Origin: Streptomyces roseoverticillatus
GTDB taxonomy: Bacteria; Actinomycetota; Actinomycetes; Streptomycetales; Streptomycetaceae
NCBI RefSeq assembly: GCF_000719265.1
Contig: NZ_JOFL01000005.1
Location: 186,001-250,000 of the forward strand
DNA length: 64,000 nt
Direction: 5' to 3'
Shown here: piece after piece, positions 10,080 through 18,672 of the stretch
Layout: every line of letters starts with the position of its first letter
How positions within the stretch are numbered: the stretch's first letter is position 1
The notes under the pieces: generated by a model
The model's database searches: none
What the model was told of the DNA's origin: nothing
What the model saw: only the letters and a program-made list of their open reading frames with translations
Program-made: the position numbers and the translations under genes

Positions 10080-10413
10080 CGGTTCTCCTCGGTGGGGTGG
10101 GGAGAGCTGCTCTGCGGGGGTGACCTGGCATGAACGCGCTAAGCGTGTCCAGGACCATAGAAGGTCTGGACCAGTGCGGTCAATGGTTTGGACCATCCCC
10201 GTTCATGACTCCGTCACAAGCCCGTTGTGCCTGGTGCGCGACTTGTCAACCCGTGACGTCGGCCCGCCGATCGGGCATACTCCAAGCCGCCACAGCCGCA
10301 GGTCATCCGGTGCCGCGACCCGGCGCGGGATCATCGGCTGGGCATCACCGGCGACGGCGCCACACCCTTGCGCGCCCGTCGCCGCAGCGCCCGACAGGGA
10401 GGAGAGCGCCGCC
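10080..10413. promoter_or_regulatory. Divergent promoter region, chitinase / acyl-CoA dehydrogenase
   Basis: This 334-base spacer has no convincing gene. It holds the chitinase operator repeats (10162-10195) and, on the other side, the leader of the acyl-CoA dehydrogenase gene with GGGAGGAG about ten bases before its ATG. Confidence 0.6.
10162..10195 (-). promoter_or_regulatory. 12-bp direct repeats of the chitinase promoter
   Basis: On the minus strand TGGTCCAAACCA (10195-10184) and TGGTCCAGACCT (10173-10162) lie 22 bases apart, two helical turns. They match the 12-bp direct repeats known in Streptomyces chitinase promoters. TGGTC/GACCA half-sites also resemble the DasR (GntR-family) element. 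They are 80-115 bases upstream of the chitinase start. Confidence 0.8.
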
Positions 10414-11586
10414 ATGACCGACCACGGCCCGCAGCCGGTGGAGCGACAGCTGCCCACCGAGGAGGCCCGCGACCTGCTCGCGCTCGTACGCGATCTGGTG
10501 CAGCGGGAGATCGAACCCACCGCGGCCGAGGAGGAGGAAGCCGGGCGCTTCCCCCGTGAGGTCTTCCGGCTGCTGTCCGCCTCCGGCCTGCTCGCGCTGC
10601 CCTACACCGAGGAGTTCGGCGGCGGGGACCAGCCCTACGAGGTCTACCTGCAGGTCCTGGAGGAGCTCGCGGCCGCCCGCCTCACCGTGGGCCTCGGCGT
10701 CAGCGTGCACACCCTCGCCTGCCACGCGCTCGCCGGCTACGGCACCAAGGAGCAGCAGGCCGAGCACCTGCCCGCCATGCTCGGCGGCGGCCTCCTCGGC
10801 GCGTACTGCCTCTCCGAGCCCTCCTCCGGCTCCGACGCCGCCTCGCTGCGCACCCGCGCCACCCGCGACGGCGACACCTGGACCATCGAGGGCACCAAGG
10901 CCTGGATCACCCACGGCGGCATCGCGGACTTCTACACCGTGCTGGCCCGTACGGGAGGCGAGGGCGCCCACGGCATCACCGCCTTCCTCGTCCCCGGCGA
11001 CGCCCCCGGCCTGTCGGCCGCGGCACCCGAGCGCAAGATGGGCATGAAGGGCTCGCCGACGGCCCAACTGCACCTCGACGGCGTGCGGGTGCCGGACGCC
11101 CGCCGCATCGGCGAGGAGGGGCAGGGCTTCGCGATCGCCCTGTCCGCACTGGACTCCGGGCGCCTCGGCATCGCCGCCTGTGCGATCGGCGTCGCCCAGG
11201 CCGCGCTGGACGAGGCGCTCGCCTTCGCCGCCGGGCGGCGGCAGTTCGGCCGGCCGATCGCCGACTTCCAGGGCCTGCGCTTCATGCTCGCCGACATGGC
11301 GACCCAGATCGAGGCCGGCCGCGCGCTCTACCTCGCCGCGGCGCGGCTGCGCGACGCCGGCCTGCCGTTCTCCAAGGAGGCGGCGATGGCCAAGCTCTTC
11401 TGCACCGACGCCGCGATGCGCGTGACCGTCGACGCCGTGCAGCTGCTGGGCGGCTACGGCTACACGGCCGACTTCCCGGCCGAGCGCTACATGCGCGAGG
11501 CCAAGGTGCTGCAGATCGTCGAGGGCACCAACCAGATCCAGCGGATGGTGATCGCCCGTCACCTGGCGGGCCCCGAGAGCCGCTGA
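10414..11586 (+). CDS. Acyl-CoA dehydrogenase
   Basis: 390 residues, a normal length for the family. Motifs are YCLSEPSSGSDAASLRT (FAD and substrate loop), KAWITHGG, KMGMKGSPT, GRRQFGRPIADFQGLRF and the C-terminal LQIVEGTNQIQRMVIAR, whose Glu is the usual base position in short- and medium-chain enzymes. It oxidises an acyl-CoA to the 2-enoyl-CoA and passes electrons to ETF. Chain-length specificity cannot be read off. Start: ATG 10414 with GGGAGGAG; the longer open frame upstream enters the chitinase promoter. Confidence 0.92.
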   Translation: MTDHGPQPVERQLPTEEARDLLALVRDLVQREIEPTAAEEEEAGRFPREVFRLLSASGLLALPYTEEFGGGDQPYEVYLQVLEELAAARLTVGLGVSVHTLACHALAGYGTKEQQAEHLPAMLGGGLLGAYCLSEPSSGSDAASLRTRATRDGDTWTIEGTKAWITHGGIADFYTVLARTGGEGAHGITAFLVPGDAPGLSAAAPERKMGMKGSPTAQLHLDGVRVPDARRIGEEGQGFAIALSALDSGRLGIAACAIGVAQAALDEALAFAAGRRQFGRPIADFQGLRFMLADMATQIEAGRALYLAAARLRDAGLPFSKEAAMAKLFCTDAAMRVTVDAVQLLGGYGYTADFPAERYMREAKVLQIVEGTNQIQRMVIARHLAGPESR

Positions 11587-11596
11587 GCACCGGCAC

Positions 11597-11625
11597 GGCG
11601 GACGGGCCCGCACGGCCCGCCCGCC
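11597..11625. terminator. Terminator-like hairpin between convergent genes
   Basis: GGCGGACGGGCC (11597-11608) pairs with GGCCCGCCCGCC (11614-11625) with one mismatch and a five-base loop. It sits between the acyl-CoA dehydrogenase stop and the end of the convergent small gene. Confidence 0.6.
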
Positions 11626-11640
11626 GGCAACGCTCCCGTG

Positions 11641-12018
11641 TCAGGACGGCCGGCGCATCTCCGGGACGCGGACCGGGCGCGAGCCGGGACCCCCGACGTG
11701 GGAGAACGGCTGCGTCCGCCAGTCCAGGCTCTCCGGCAGCGTGAGCATCAGCGCGGCGTCGAACTCCATGCCGTCCGGCGACTCGTCCGCCGCGGGCGCG
11801 TTCCCCATGGCGCGGCCCGAGCCGGGGCACACCGTGAGCCCGAAGGGATTCCACGGCGAGGGGCACAGTGCGTGCTCGGGGAGCACGTCCTCGTCGGGGA
11901 GCAGTGCGATCGGGCGCGCGCAGTCCGGGCACGTCACCCGGAACATCGTGCTGGTGTCGACCTCATAGGGCTCGTACGGGCTGCCGTCGCCTTCGTTCAG
12001 GCGTTCCAGGCTGGGCAT
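11641..12018 (-). CDS. Small hypothetical protein with a Cys-pair motif
   Basis: 125 residues, no signal peptide. A CPDC pair (TCPDCARPIALLPDED) is followed by HALCPSPWNPFGLTVCPGSG, so four Cys may make a zinc-ribbon-like knot. The C-terminal half (FDAALMLTLPESLDWRTQPFSHVGG) is ordinary. ATG at 12018 preceded by GAGGGGGAG. Divergent from the Lrp-type regulator. Function unknown. Confidence 0.75.
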   Translation of the reverse strand: MPSLERLNEGDGSPYEPYEVDTSTMFRVTCPDCARPIALLPDEDVLPEHALCPSPWNPFGLTVCPGSGRAMGNAPAADESPDGMEFDAALMLTLPESLDWRTQPFSHVGGPGSRPVRVPEMRRPS

Positions 12019-12224
12019 AGTCTTTCTCCCCCTCGGATTGGCCGGCCAGGCGCGGCCTCGGCCACAGCAAGCACTTCCCGCGTGACGAGCCGGGTAATCT
12101 CCGCATCACGGAGGACACGGGTGCATATCTGTGTTGTTCGTCACATGTCTTTGTGCGTGGTCATGCGCCCCCACGGAGCCCGTCGACTGTGCCGCTCCGG
12201 CCCGGACCCAGTAGGTTGATCCGC

Positions 12225-12668
12225 GTGGAGGAGCTGGACAGAGAAATCGTGGAACTGCTCGTCAAGGACGGGCGGATGAGCTACACCGACCTGGGGAAGG
12301 CTACTGGCCTTTCCACCTCGGCGGTGCACCAGCGCGTGCGCCGGCTCGAACAGCGGGGCGTCATCCGCGGCTACGCGGCCGTCGTCGACCCCGAAGCGGT
12401 CGGGCTGCCGCTCACCGCGTTCATCTCGGTGAAGCCGTTCGACCCCAGCGCTCCCGACGACATCGCCGACCGGCTCGCCGAGATCCCCGAGATCGAGGCG
12501 TGCCACAGCGTCGCCGGCGACGAGAACTACATCCTCAAGGTGCGGGTGGCCACGCCGCTGGAGCTGGAGCACTTGCTGGCGCGGATCCGGTCCCTTGCCG
12601 GCGTCTCGACGCGGACGACGATCGTCCTGTCGACGCCGTACGAGGCGAGACCGCCGCGGGTGGGGTGA
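12225..12668 (+). CDS. Lrp/AsnC family transcriptional regulator
   Basis: 147 residues from the GTG at 12225, with AGG about nine bases upstream; an in-frame TTG at 12216 is possible. An N-terminal winged helix (LDREIVELLVKDGRMSYTDLGKATGLSTSAVHQRVRRLEQRGVIRGY) is followed by an RAM ligand-binding domain (AFISVKPFD through VAGDENYILKVRV). Such proteins form octamers and respond to amino acids. It may regulate the adjacent amidohydrolase gene, which follows by 97 bases on the same strand. Confidence 0.92.
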   Translation: MEELDREIVELLVKDGRMSYTDLGKATGLSTSAVHQRVRRLEQRGVIRGYAAVVDPEAVGLPLTAFISVKPFDPSAPDDIADRLAEIPEIEACHSVAGDENYILKVRVATPLELEHLLARIRSLAGVSTRTTIVLSTPYEARPPRVG

Positions 12669-12682
12669 CGCCGCGTCTTTTG

Positions 12683-12712
12683 CCCTCAATCGCCGGACGG
12701 CTCAATTTTTTT
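12683..12712 (+). repeat. Streptomyces-type intergenic element with T-tract
   Basis: CCTCAATCGCCGGACGG followed by CTCAATTTTTTT closely resembles the short GC-rich element (…CGCCGGACGGGCTGA…) that recurs at 3' ends of Streptomyces genes. It lies 15 bases after the Lrp-type stop and may act as a terminator. Confidence 0.5.
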
Positions 12713-12765
12713 GCGGGCGGAGCCCCGGTTACGGGATGGGGCAGGGCAGGGGAGAAACTGATCCC

Positions 12766-14409
12766 ATGACCGAGCCCCACGCATCCCAGGACAAGCCGCG
12801 CACCGTACTGCTGCGCAACGGCGACGTGCACAGCCCCGCCGACCCGTTCGCCACGGCCATGGTCGTCGAGCGCGGCGCCGTCGCCTGGGTCGGCTCCGAA
12901 GGGGCCGCGGACTCCTTCGCGGAAGGAGTGGACGAGGTCGTGGACCTCGGCGGCTCCCTCGTCACCCCCGCGTTCACGGACGCACACGTGCACACCACCG
13001 CGACCGGCCTCGCGCTCACCGGTCTCGACCTCACCGGCTCCCGCTCCCTGGCCGAGGCCCTCGACCGGATCCGGGCGCACGCCGCCGCCCGCCCCACCGA
13101 GGGCGTCCTCCTCGGCCACGGCTGGGACGCCAGCGCCTGGCCCGAGCAGCGCCCGCCGTCCCGCCGCGAGCTGGACGAGGCCACCGGCGGCCGGCCGCTG
13201 TACCTCACCCGGGCCGACGTCCACTCGGCCGTCGTGACCACGGCCCTGCTCGGCCTCGTGCCGGGCCTCGCCGGCCTGGACGGATACGCCGCCGAGGCGC
13301 CGCTGACGGGCGACGCCCACCACGCCGTGCGCGCCGCCGCGCACGCCGGGGTCACCCCCGCGCAGCGCGCCGCGGCCCAGGCGGCCGCGCTCGACCACGC
13401 CGTCTCGCTCGGCATCGGCTCCGTGCACGAGTGCGCCGGGCCGCAGATCTCCGGCACCGAGGACTTCACCGGGCTGCTGCGCCTCGCCGCCGCCCGCCCG
13501 GGCCCGCGCGTCGTCGGCTACTGGGCGGAAGCCGTCGCATCCGCGAACGACGCGGAGCGCATCCGCGAGCTCGGCGCGGCGGGCGCCGCAGGCGACCTCT
13601 TCGTGGACGGCTCCCTCGGCTCGCACACCGCGTGCCTCCACGAGCCCTACGCCGACCTGCCCGGCAGCACCGGCACCGCCCGCCTCGACGCCGCGGCCGT
13701 CGCCGCCCACGTCGCCGCGTGCACCGAGGCGGGCATCCAGGCCGGCTTCCACGCCATCGGCGACGCCGCGCTGACCGCCGTCGTGGAGGGCGTCCGCGCC
13801 GCGGCCGACAAGCTGGGACTGCCCCGCGTCCGCGCGGCCCGGCACCGCGTCGAGCACGCCGAGATGCTCACCCCCGAGCACATCGCGGCCTTCGCCGAGT
13901 TCGCCCTCACCGCCTCCGTCCAGCCCGCCTTCGACGCCACCTGGGGCGGCGACACGGGCATGTACGCCCAGCGCCTCGGCGTCGAGCGGGCCCGCACCCT
14001 CAACCCGTACGCGGCCCTGCTGCGCGCCGGCGTGCCGCTCGCCCTCGGCTCCGACAGCCCGGTCACCCCGCTCGACCCGTGGGGCACCGTCCGCGCCGCC
14101 GCCTTCCACCGCACCCCCGAGCACCGCATCTCGGTCCGCGCCGCGTTCACCGCTCACACGCGCGGCGGCTGGCGGGCGACCGGCAGCGACGACGCGGGCG
14201 TCCTCGTGCCCGGCGCACCCGCCGACTACGCGGTCTGGCAGGCCGGCGACCTCGTCGTACAGGTGCCGGACGAGCGCGTGGCGAGCTGGTCCACGGACCC
14301 GCGCTCGGGCACCCCGGGCCTGCCCGACCTGACCCCCGGCACCGGGCTCCCGGTCTGCCTGCGCACCGTCGTGGGCGGGCACACCGTCTACGAGCGTCCG
14401 AACGAGTGA
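12766..14409 (+). CDS. YtcJ-type amidohydrolase (family 3)
   Basis: 547 residues from the ATG at 12766 with GGGGAGA upstream. The metallo-dependent hydrolase fold shows the HxH metal motif in FTDAHVHTTATGL, FVDGSLGSHTA, GFHAIGDAAL, ARHRVEHAEML, LGSDSPVTPLDPW and the GVLVPGAPADYAVW composite domain. Relatives hydrolyse amide bonds of small molecules; the true substrate is unknown. It probably lies under the control of the Lrp/AsnC gene upstream. Confidence 0.9.
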   Translation: MTEPHASQDKPRTVLLRNGDVHSPADPFATAMVVERGAVAWVGSEGAADSFAEGVDEVVDLGGSLVTPAFTDAHVHTTATGLALTGLDLTGSRSLAEALDRIRAHAAARPTEGVLLGHGWDASAWPEQRPPSRRELDEATGGRPLYLTRADVHSAVVTTALLGLVPGLAGLDGYAAEAPLTGDAHHAVRAAAHAGVTPAQRAAAQAAALDHAVSLGIGSVHECAGPQISGTEDFTGLLRLAAARPGPRVVGYWAEAVASANDAERIRELGAAGAAGDLFVDGSLGSHTACLHEPYADLPGSTGTARLDAAAVAAHVAACTEAGIQAGFHAIGDAALTAVVEGVRAAADKLGLPRVRAARHRVEHAEMLTPEHIAAFAEFALTASVQPAFDATWGGDTGMYAQRLGVERARTLNPYAALLRAGVPLALGSDSPVTPLDPWGTVRAAAFHRTPEHRISVRAAFTAHTRGGWRATGSDDAGVLVPGAPADYAVWQAGDLVVQVPDERVASWSTDPRSGTPGLPDLTPGTGLPVCLRTVVGGHTVYERPNE

Positions 14410-14520
14410 CTCCGCGCCCGGCGCGTACCGCCGAACGATGAGACGTCGGCCTGTCGCCGCCCGTGATCACTCGCCGTACTGACCTGCTGATTTAGTGCAT
14501 ATCCCCAGGTCGTGGAGGTG

Positions 14521-14551
14521 TTGACAGGGTCCGGGCGGCGGCCGGTAGGTT
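14521..14551 (+). promoter_or_regulatory. Putative vegetative (HrdB-type) promoter
   Basis: TTGACA (14521-14526) and TAGGTT (14546-14551) are separated by 19 bases, slightly long for the usual 17-18. The start point would fall about 20-25 bases before the leader ORF. Confidence 0.55.
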
Positions 14552-14581
14552 CTGCGGAGTCCACCACAGGACGTCCGGCCG

Positions 14582-14710
14582 GTGCACTTCCACACAGTCG
14601 TCGAACGCCGCTGGGCCATGGGGTGGTGCGCCGGGGAGCGGCCACCGCCACTGGCAGCCAGGTTCCAGCGCACGGGGGCGAGGGAGGTGCTGCCGGGCCG
14701 GCAGGTGTGA
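14582..14710 (+). CDS. Candidate leader peptide, 42 codons
   Basis: GTG at 14582, with AGGA (14568-14571) ten bases upstream and the TTGACA promoter just before, opens a frame that ends in TGA at 14708-14710. The peptide begins VHFHTVVERRWAMGWC and ends REVLPGRQV. About 88% of its third codon positions are G or C, above the apparent local average. A hairpin follows 43 bases later. I do not recognise the peptide. It could be a regulatory leader ORF for lnt-ppm or a chance frame. Confidence 0.35.
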   Translation: MHFHTVVERRWAMGWCAGERPPPLAARFQRTGAREVLPGRQV

Positions 14711-14753
14711 CCCGGGTGGGGCCCGGACGTTCAGTAGACAACGGCTCTCGGTC

Positions 14754-14772
14754 GACCCGCAGCCAGCGGGTC
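14754..14772 (+). terminator. Hairpin between leader ORF and lnt
   Basis: GACCCGC (14754-14760) and GCGGGTC (14766-14772) form a perfect seven-base-pair stem with a five-base loop. There is no T-tract. It is a possible attenuator or terminator for the short upstream transcript. Confidence 0.4.
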
Positions 14773-14944
14773 CCAGGTCGGCCCGAAGGACGCCGGGCCC
14801 CCATTCGCCCCACCCCCCTCTTCCCGGCCCTTCCCCGGCCTGCCCCTGCTTTTGAGCGCCTTCCGCGCGCACCCAGGGCGGGCGCGGTGCCCCGAGCGAT
14901 GTACCGTCGGGCTCACCACCGCAAGACAGCAGGAAGGCTCGCCC

Positions 14945-16690
14945 GTGCCCCCGGGTCCCGAAACCACCGCCGGAGCCGACGTGGCATCCGCCCCCGGCGA
15001 CGAGCGCTCCCCGGCCGCCCCGGAGGAGACCGCACCCGTCGCGGGGGAGACCGCCGCGGAGGAGACGCCCGCGGAGGAGACCGCGCCCGCCCCGCAGGCG
15101 CGCCCCCGCCGGGCCGTGCGCCTCGCCCGGCTCGCACGCCGCGAGGCGGCCCGCACCGGGATCGCCGTGCTCTCCGGCATCGCGTTCGCCCTGTCCTTCC
15201 CGCCCTACGACGTGTGGCCGCTGTCGGTCGTGGCCGTCGCCGCGCTGGCCCTGCTGACCCGCGGGCGCACCGTCCTGCAGGCCGCCTGGACCGGCTTCGC
15301 CTTCGCCCTCCCCTTCTTCTTCGTGCTGCTGCGCTGGCTGCACGTCGTCGGCTACGACGCCGTGACCGGCCTGTCGATCGCCGAGGCCCTGTTCGTCGCC
15401 GCCCTCGGCGCGGCCCTCGCCCTCGTCTCCCGGCTGCCCGCGTGGCCGCTGTGGGGCGCCTGCCTGTGGGTCGCGCAGGAGCTGGCCCGCGACCGGCTTC
15501 CGCTGGGCGGCTTCCCCTGGGGCCGGCTCGCCTTCGCCAACACCGGCTCGCCGTTCACCCCGCTCGCCGCCCTCGGCGGCGCCCCGCTGGTGAGCTTCGC
15601 CGTCGCCCTCACCGGCGGCCTCCTCGCGTACGCCGTCACCGTCGCCCTGAAGCTGCGCACGGCCTCGGGCACGGGCCGGTTCAAGGCGGTGCTGCCGGGC
15701 GTCGAGGCGCTGGCGCTCGCCGTCGCCGTGCTGCTCGCGGGCTACGCGGTGCCCGTACCGGTCAAGGCCGACGACGAGGTCAAGGTGGCGCTCGTCCAGG
15801 GCAACGTCCAGCACGCGGGCATGGACTTCCTCGGCCGCCCGATGATGATCCTCGACAACCACGCCGAGGCCACCCTGCAACTGGCCAGGGACGTCAAGGC
15901 CGGCCGCGTGCCCAAGCCCGACCTCGTCATCTGGCCGGAGAACTCCTCCGACCTCGGCCCCTTCCAGTACCCGCAGGCCTACGACCGCATCGACGAGGCG
16001 GTCAAGGCGGTCGGCGTGCCCGTCCTCGTCGGCGCTCTGGTGGACCACCCGGGCCGGAGCGGCTATATCGACAACAAGGGCATCGTCTGGGACCCGAGGA
16101 CCGGCCCCGGCGCCTCCTACGCCAAGCAGCACCCCGTGCCGTTCGGCGAGTACGTGCCCTTCCGCAGCGCCCTGAGTAAGGTCATCACCCGCCTCCAGCG
16201 CGTCCAGCGCGACTTCTACCCCGGCGACCACACCGGAGTGATGCAGGTCGGCCCGGCCCGGCTCGGCGACGTCATCTGCTTCGAGGTCGCCTACGACGAG
16301 ATCGTCCGCGACACCGTCAAGGCCGGTGCCCGCGCCCTCGTCGTCCAGACCAACAACGCCACCTACGGCCGCACCGGCCAGCCCGAGCAGCAGCTGGCCA
16401 TGTCCCGGCTGCGGGCCGTCGAGCACGGCCGCGCCGTCGTCACCGTCGCCACCAGCGGCATCAGCGCCGTGGTCGCCCCGGACGGCACGGTGCAGCAGCG
16501 GAGCGAGGAATTCACCCGCGACGTGATCAGCGCCACCCTCCCCCTGCGGGACGGGACGACCGTGGCCGACCGCGTGGGTGCGGCGCCCGAATGGGCGCTC
16601 GCTATGGTGGGCCTTCTGTCCTGTGCGGCCGCACTCCTGATCGGCCGTCGGGGACGGACGGACGAGCCGGAAAAGAGAGGCCAGCAGTGA
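14945..16690 (+). CDS. lnt: Apolipoprotein N-acyltransferase
   Basis: 581 residues from the GTG at 14945, with AGGAAG eight bases upstream. An acidic Pro/Glu-rich cytoplasmic head (about 1-55) precedes six or more membrane helices (FALSFPPYDVWPL, FFFVLLRWLH, GGFPWGRLAFANTGSP) and a nitrilase-like domain outside the membrane. The catalytic triad is visible as E332 (WPENSS), K394 (YAKQHPVPFGEYVPFR) and C445 (DVICFE). It transfers a fatty acyl chain from phospholipid to the N-terminal Cys of lipoproteins. Its TGA overlaps the GTG of ppm, as expected for the coupled Lnt-Ppm pair of actinobacteria. Confidence 0.95.
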   Translation: MPPGPETTAGADVASAPGDERSPAAPEETAPVAGETAAEETPAEETAPAPQARPRRAVRLARLARREAARTGIAVLSGIAFALSFPPYDVWPLSVVAVAALALLTRGRTVLQAAWTGFAFALPFFFVLLRWLHVVGYDAVTGLSIAEALFVAALGAALALVSRLPAWPLWGACLWVAQELARDRLPLGGFPWGRLAFANTGSPFTPLAALGGAPLVSFAVALTGGLLAYAVTVALKLRTASGTGRFKAVLPGVEALALAVAVLLAGYAVPVPVKADDEVKVALVQGNVQHAGMDFLGRPMMILDNHAEATLQLARDVKAGRVPKPDLVIWPENSSDLGPFQYPQAYDRIDEAVKAVGVPVLVGALVDHPGRSGYIDNKGIVWDPRTGPGASYAKQHPVPFGEYVPFRSALSKVITRLQRVQRDFYPGDHTGVMQVGPARLGDVICFEVAYDEIVRDTVKAGARALVVQTNNATYGRTGQPEQQLAMSRLRAVEHGRAVVTVATSGISAVVAPDGTVQQRSEEFTRDVISATLPLRDGTTVADRVGAAPEWALAMVGLLSCAAALLIGRRGRTDEPEKRGQQ

Positions 16691-17448
16691 ACGACGGTGG
16701 GCAGCGGAGATTCGGTCCGCTCGGCACGACCTTGGTGATCATCCCGACCTACAACGAGGCGGAGAACATCAAGAGCATCGTCGGCCGGGTGCGGTCGGCC
16801 GTGCCGGAGGCGCACGTCCTCGTCGCCGACGACAACAGCCCCGACGGCACCGGCAAGCTCGCCGACGAGCTCGCGGGCGACGACGACCACGTCAAGGTCC
16901 TGCACCGCAAGGGCAAGGAGGGCCTCGGCGCCGCCTACCTCGCGGGCTTCCGCTGGGGCCTGGAGCACGGCTACGGCGTGCTCGTCGAGATGGACGCCGA
17001 CGGCTCCCACCAGCCCGAGGAGCTGCCCCGCCTGCTCACCGCCCTCAAGGGCGCCGACCTGGTGCTCGGCTCCCGCTGGGTGCCCGGCGGCAGGGTCGTG
17101 AACTGGCCGAAGTCGCGCGAGATCCTCTCCCGCGGCGGCTCCACGTACTCCCGGCTGCTCCTCGACGTGCCGATCCGGGACGTCACCGGCGGCTTCCGGG
17201 CCTTCCGCCGGGAGACCCTGGAGGGCCTCGGCATGGAGGACGTGGCCTCCCAGGGCTACTGCTTCCAGGTCGACCTGGCCTGGCGCGCCGTCAAGGCCGG
17301 CTTCCACGTCGTGGAGGTGCCCATCACCTTCGTCGAGCGCGAGCTCGGCGACAGCAAGATGAGCCGCGACATCGTCGCCGAGGCCCTGTGGCGGGTCACC
17401 TCCTGGGGCGTCGGCTCCCGGGTCGGCAAGGCGCTCGGCCGCAAGTAG
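16687..17448 (+). CDS. ppm1: Polyprenol-phosphate mannosyltransferase (Ppm1 / DPM1 family)
   Basis: 253 residues. The GT2 fold shows VIIPTYNEAENI, VADDNSPDGTG, GLGAAYLAGFRWGLEHGYGVLVEMDADGSHQPEELP (DAD metal site), VLGSRWVPGGRVVNWP and VTGGFRAF. It makes polyprenol-phosphate-mannose from GDP-mannose for protein O-mannosylation and lipoglycans. No membrane domain is fused: in mycobacteria the Lnt half is fused to Ppm1, while here they are separate with a GTGA overlap. GAGAGG lies eight bases before the GTG. Confidence 0.95.
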   Translation: MNDGGQRRFGPLGTTLVIIPTYNEAENIKSIVGRVRSAVPEAHVLVADDNSPDGTGKLADELAGDDDHVKVLHRKGKEGLGAAYLAGFRWGLEHGYGVLVEMDADGSHQPEELPRLLTALKGADLVLGSRWVPGGRVVNWPKSREILSRGGSTYSRLLLDVPIRDVTGGFRAFRRETLEGLGMEDVASQGYCFQVDLAWRAVKAGFHVVEVPITFVERELGDSKMSRDIVAEALWRVTSWGVGSRVGKALGRK

Positions 17449-17560
17449 CCCGGCGAGCGTGCTGTGAGGGATGCCGGGAGGGGCGGGCCGGGCGGCCGCG
17501 CCGTAAGCGGCCCATAAGCGCCGCCCCCGGCTTCCGCCGCAGGCCAGGCACACTTGAGGC

Positions 17561-18163
17561 ATGACGTTCGGAGCACAGCAGACGATGAACGGCCGCCCGC
17601 CGCAGCGGCGGCGCGCCCGCAGGCTCATCCCCCTGGGAGTGGCCCTCTGGGCCGTCCTGGAGATCTGGCTGCTCACGCTGGTGGCCGGTGCCGCGGGCGG
17701 CCTGACCGTCTTCGCCCTGCTGGCCGGCGGCGTCGTCCTCGGCTCCTACGTGATCAAGCGGGCCGGGCGGCGGGCCTGGAAGCGGCTCACGGTCTCCCTG
17801 CAGCCCGGCGGCGCGACCGCCGGGCCGGGCGGCCAGGAGACCGGTGGCAACGCCCTCACGATGCTCGGCGGCCTGCTGATCATCCTGCCCGGGCTGCTCT
17901 CCGACGCGGCCGGCCTGCTCTGCCTCTTCCCGCCCACCCGCGCCCTGCTGCGCAAGGCGGGGGAGCGGTGGCTGGGCCGGCCGGCGGCCCCCGGCACGCT
18001 CGGGGACGCCTTCCGGCAGGCCCGCAGCGCCGACCTGGGCGGCATGGGCACGGGCGGCCCGGCCGGGCCGGGCGGGTCCGGCGGCAAGGTCGTCCAGGGC
18101 GAGGTCATCCGCGACGACGAGCCGCCCGCCCCTCGCCCGGGCGGCCCTCAGCTGCCGCGTTGA
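17561..18163 (+). CDS. fxsA: FxsA family membrane protein
   Basis: 200 residues. Hydrophobic segments at about 17-62 (LIPLGVALWAVLEIWLLTLV, VFALLAGGVVLGSYVIKR) and 97-125 (MLGGLLIILPGLLSDAAGLLCL) match the FxsA fold, followed by a Gly/Pro-rich soluble tail. In E. coli FxsA protects against F-plasmid exclusion of phage T7; its role in actinobacteria is unknown. The ATG at 17561 has only a weak GAGG one base upstream, so the next ATG (17585) is possible. Confidence 0.85.
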   Translation: MTFGAQQTMNGRPPQRRRARRLIPLGVALWAVLEIWLLTLVAGAAGGLTVFALLAGGVVLGSYVIKRAGRRAWKRLTVSLQPGGATAGPGGQETGGNALTMLGGLLIILPGLLSDAAGLLCLFPPTRALLRKAGERWLGRPAAPGTLGDAFRQARSADLGGMGTGGPAGPGGSGGKVVQGEVIRDDEPPAPRPGGPQLPR

Positions 18164-18172
18164 GAGACGCGC

Positions 18173-18216
18173 AAAAGGGCCCGGGCCACTGCTTCGGCAG
18201 CGGCCCGGGCCCTTTT
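18173..18216. terminator. Strong bidirectional rho-independent terminator
   Basis: AAAAGGGCCCGGGCC (18173-18187) pairs with GGCCCGGGCCCTTTT (18202-18216). Between them CTGC-TTCG-GCAG extends the stem after one mismatch, giving a UUCG tetraloop. With A- and T-runs on both sides it serves the convergent fxsA and rbpA. Confidence 0.93.
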
Positions 18217-18235
18217 GTTACTGCGTGGTGTCCGC

Positions 18236-18610
18236 TCAGGCGGACTTGCGGGTGTCCCGCGGATGAACGGCAATGTTCATGGCGCCGGAACGAAGGACCG
18301 CCAGCCGCTCGGCCAGCACCTCCTCCAGCTCCTCACGAGTACGTCGCTCCATGAGCATGTCCCAGTGCGTACGCGCAGGCTTGCCCTTCTTCTCCTCAGG
18401 ACCGTCGCCGTCCACCAGGAGTGCAACGGCGCCGCACGCCTTGCACTCCCACTCCGGCGGAATCTCCGCCTCTACCGAGAACGGCATCTCGAATCGATGG
18501 CCGTTCGGGCATGCGTACTCCACCGCCTGGCGCGGGGCCAGATCGATGCCGCGGTCGGTCTCGTAGCTGGTAACCACAAGTCGCGTGCCGCGGAGAGCTC
18601 GCTCACTCAT
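18236..18610 (-). CDS. rbpA: RNA polymerase-binding protein RbpA
   Basis: 124 residues, the family length. An N-terminal tail and a core with Cys residues (YACPNGHRFEMPF, WECKACG) precede the sigma-interacting helix MLMERRTREELEEVLAERLAVLR. RbpA binds the principal sigma factor HrdB and RNA polymerase and stabilises open complexes. ATG at 18610 with GGGAGG eight bases upstream. A sigma-R consensus promoter lies 63-89 bases upstream, in line with the known disulphide-stress control of rbpA in Streptomyces. Confidence 0.97.
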   Translation of the reverse strand: MSERALRGTRLVVTSYETDRGIDLAPRQAVEYACPNGHRFEMPFSVEAEIPPEWECKACGAVALLVDGDGPEEKKGKPARTHWDMLMERRTREELEEVLAERLAVLRSGAMNIAVHPRDTRKSA

Positions 18611-18672
18611 GAATCGTGCCTCCCGGGCTTAGTCGCCCACAGGACAGGTGTCGCTGTCGTCGTCATCCGGTC

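Larger units (their letters stand above)
14410..14944 (+). promoter_or_regulatory. 535-base region upstream of lnt
   Basis: No conventional gene. It holds a vegetative-type promoter (14521-14551), a candidate 42-codon ORF (14582-14710) and a strong hairpin (14754-14772), then a pyrimidine-rich stretch to the lnt ribosome site. Confidence 0.5.
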
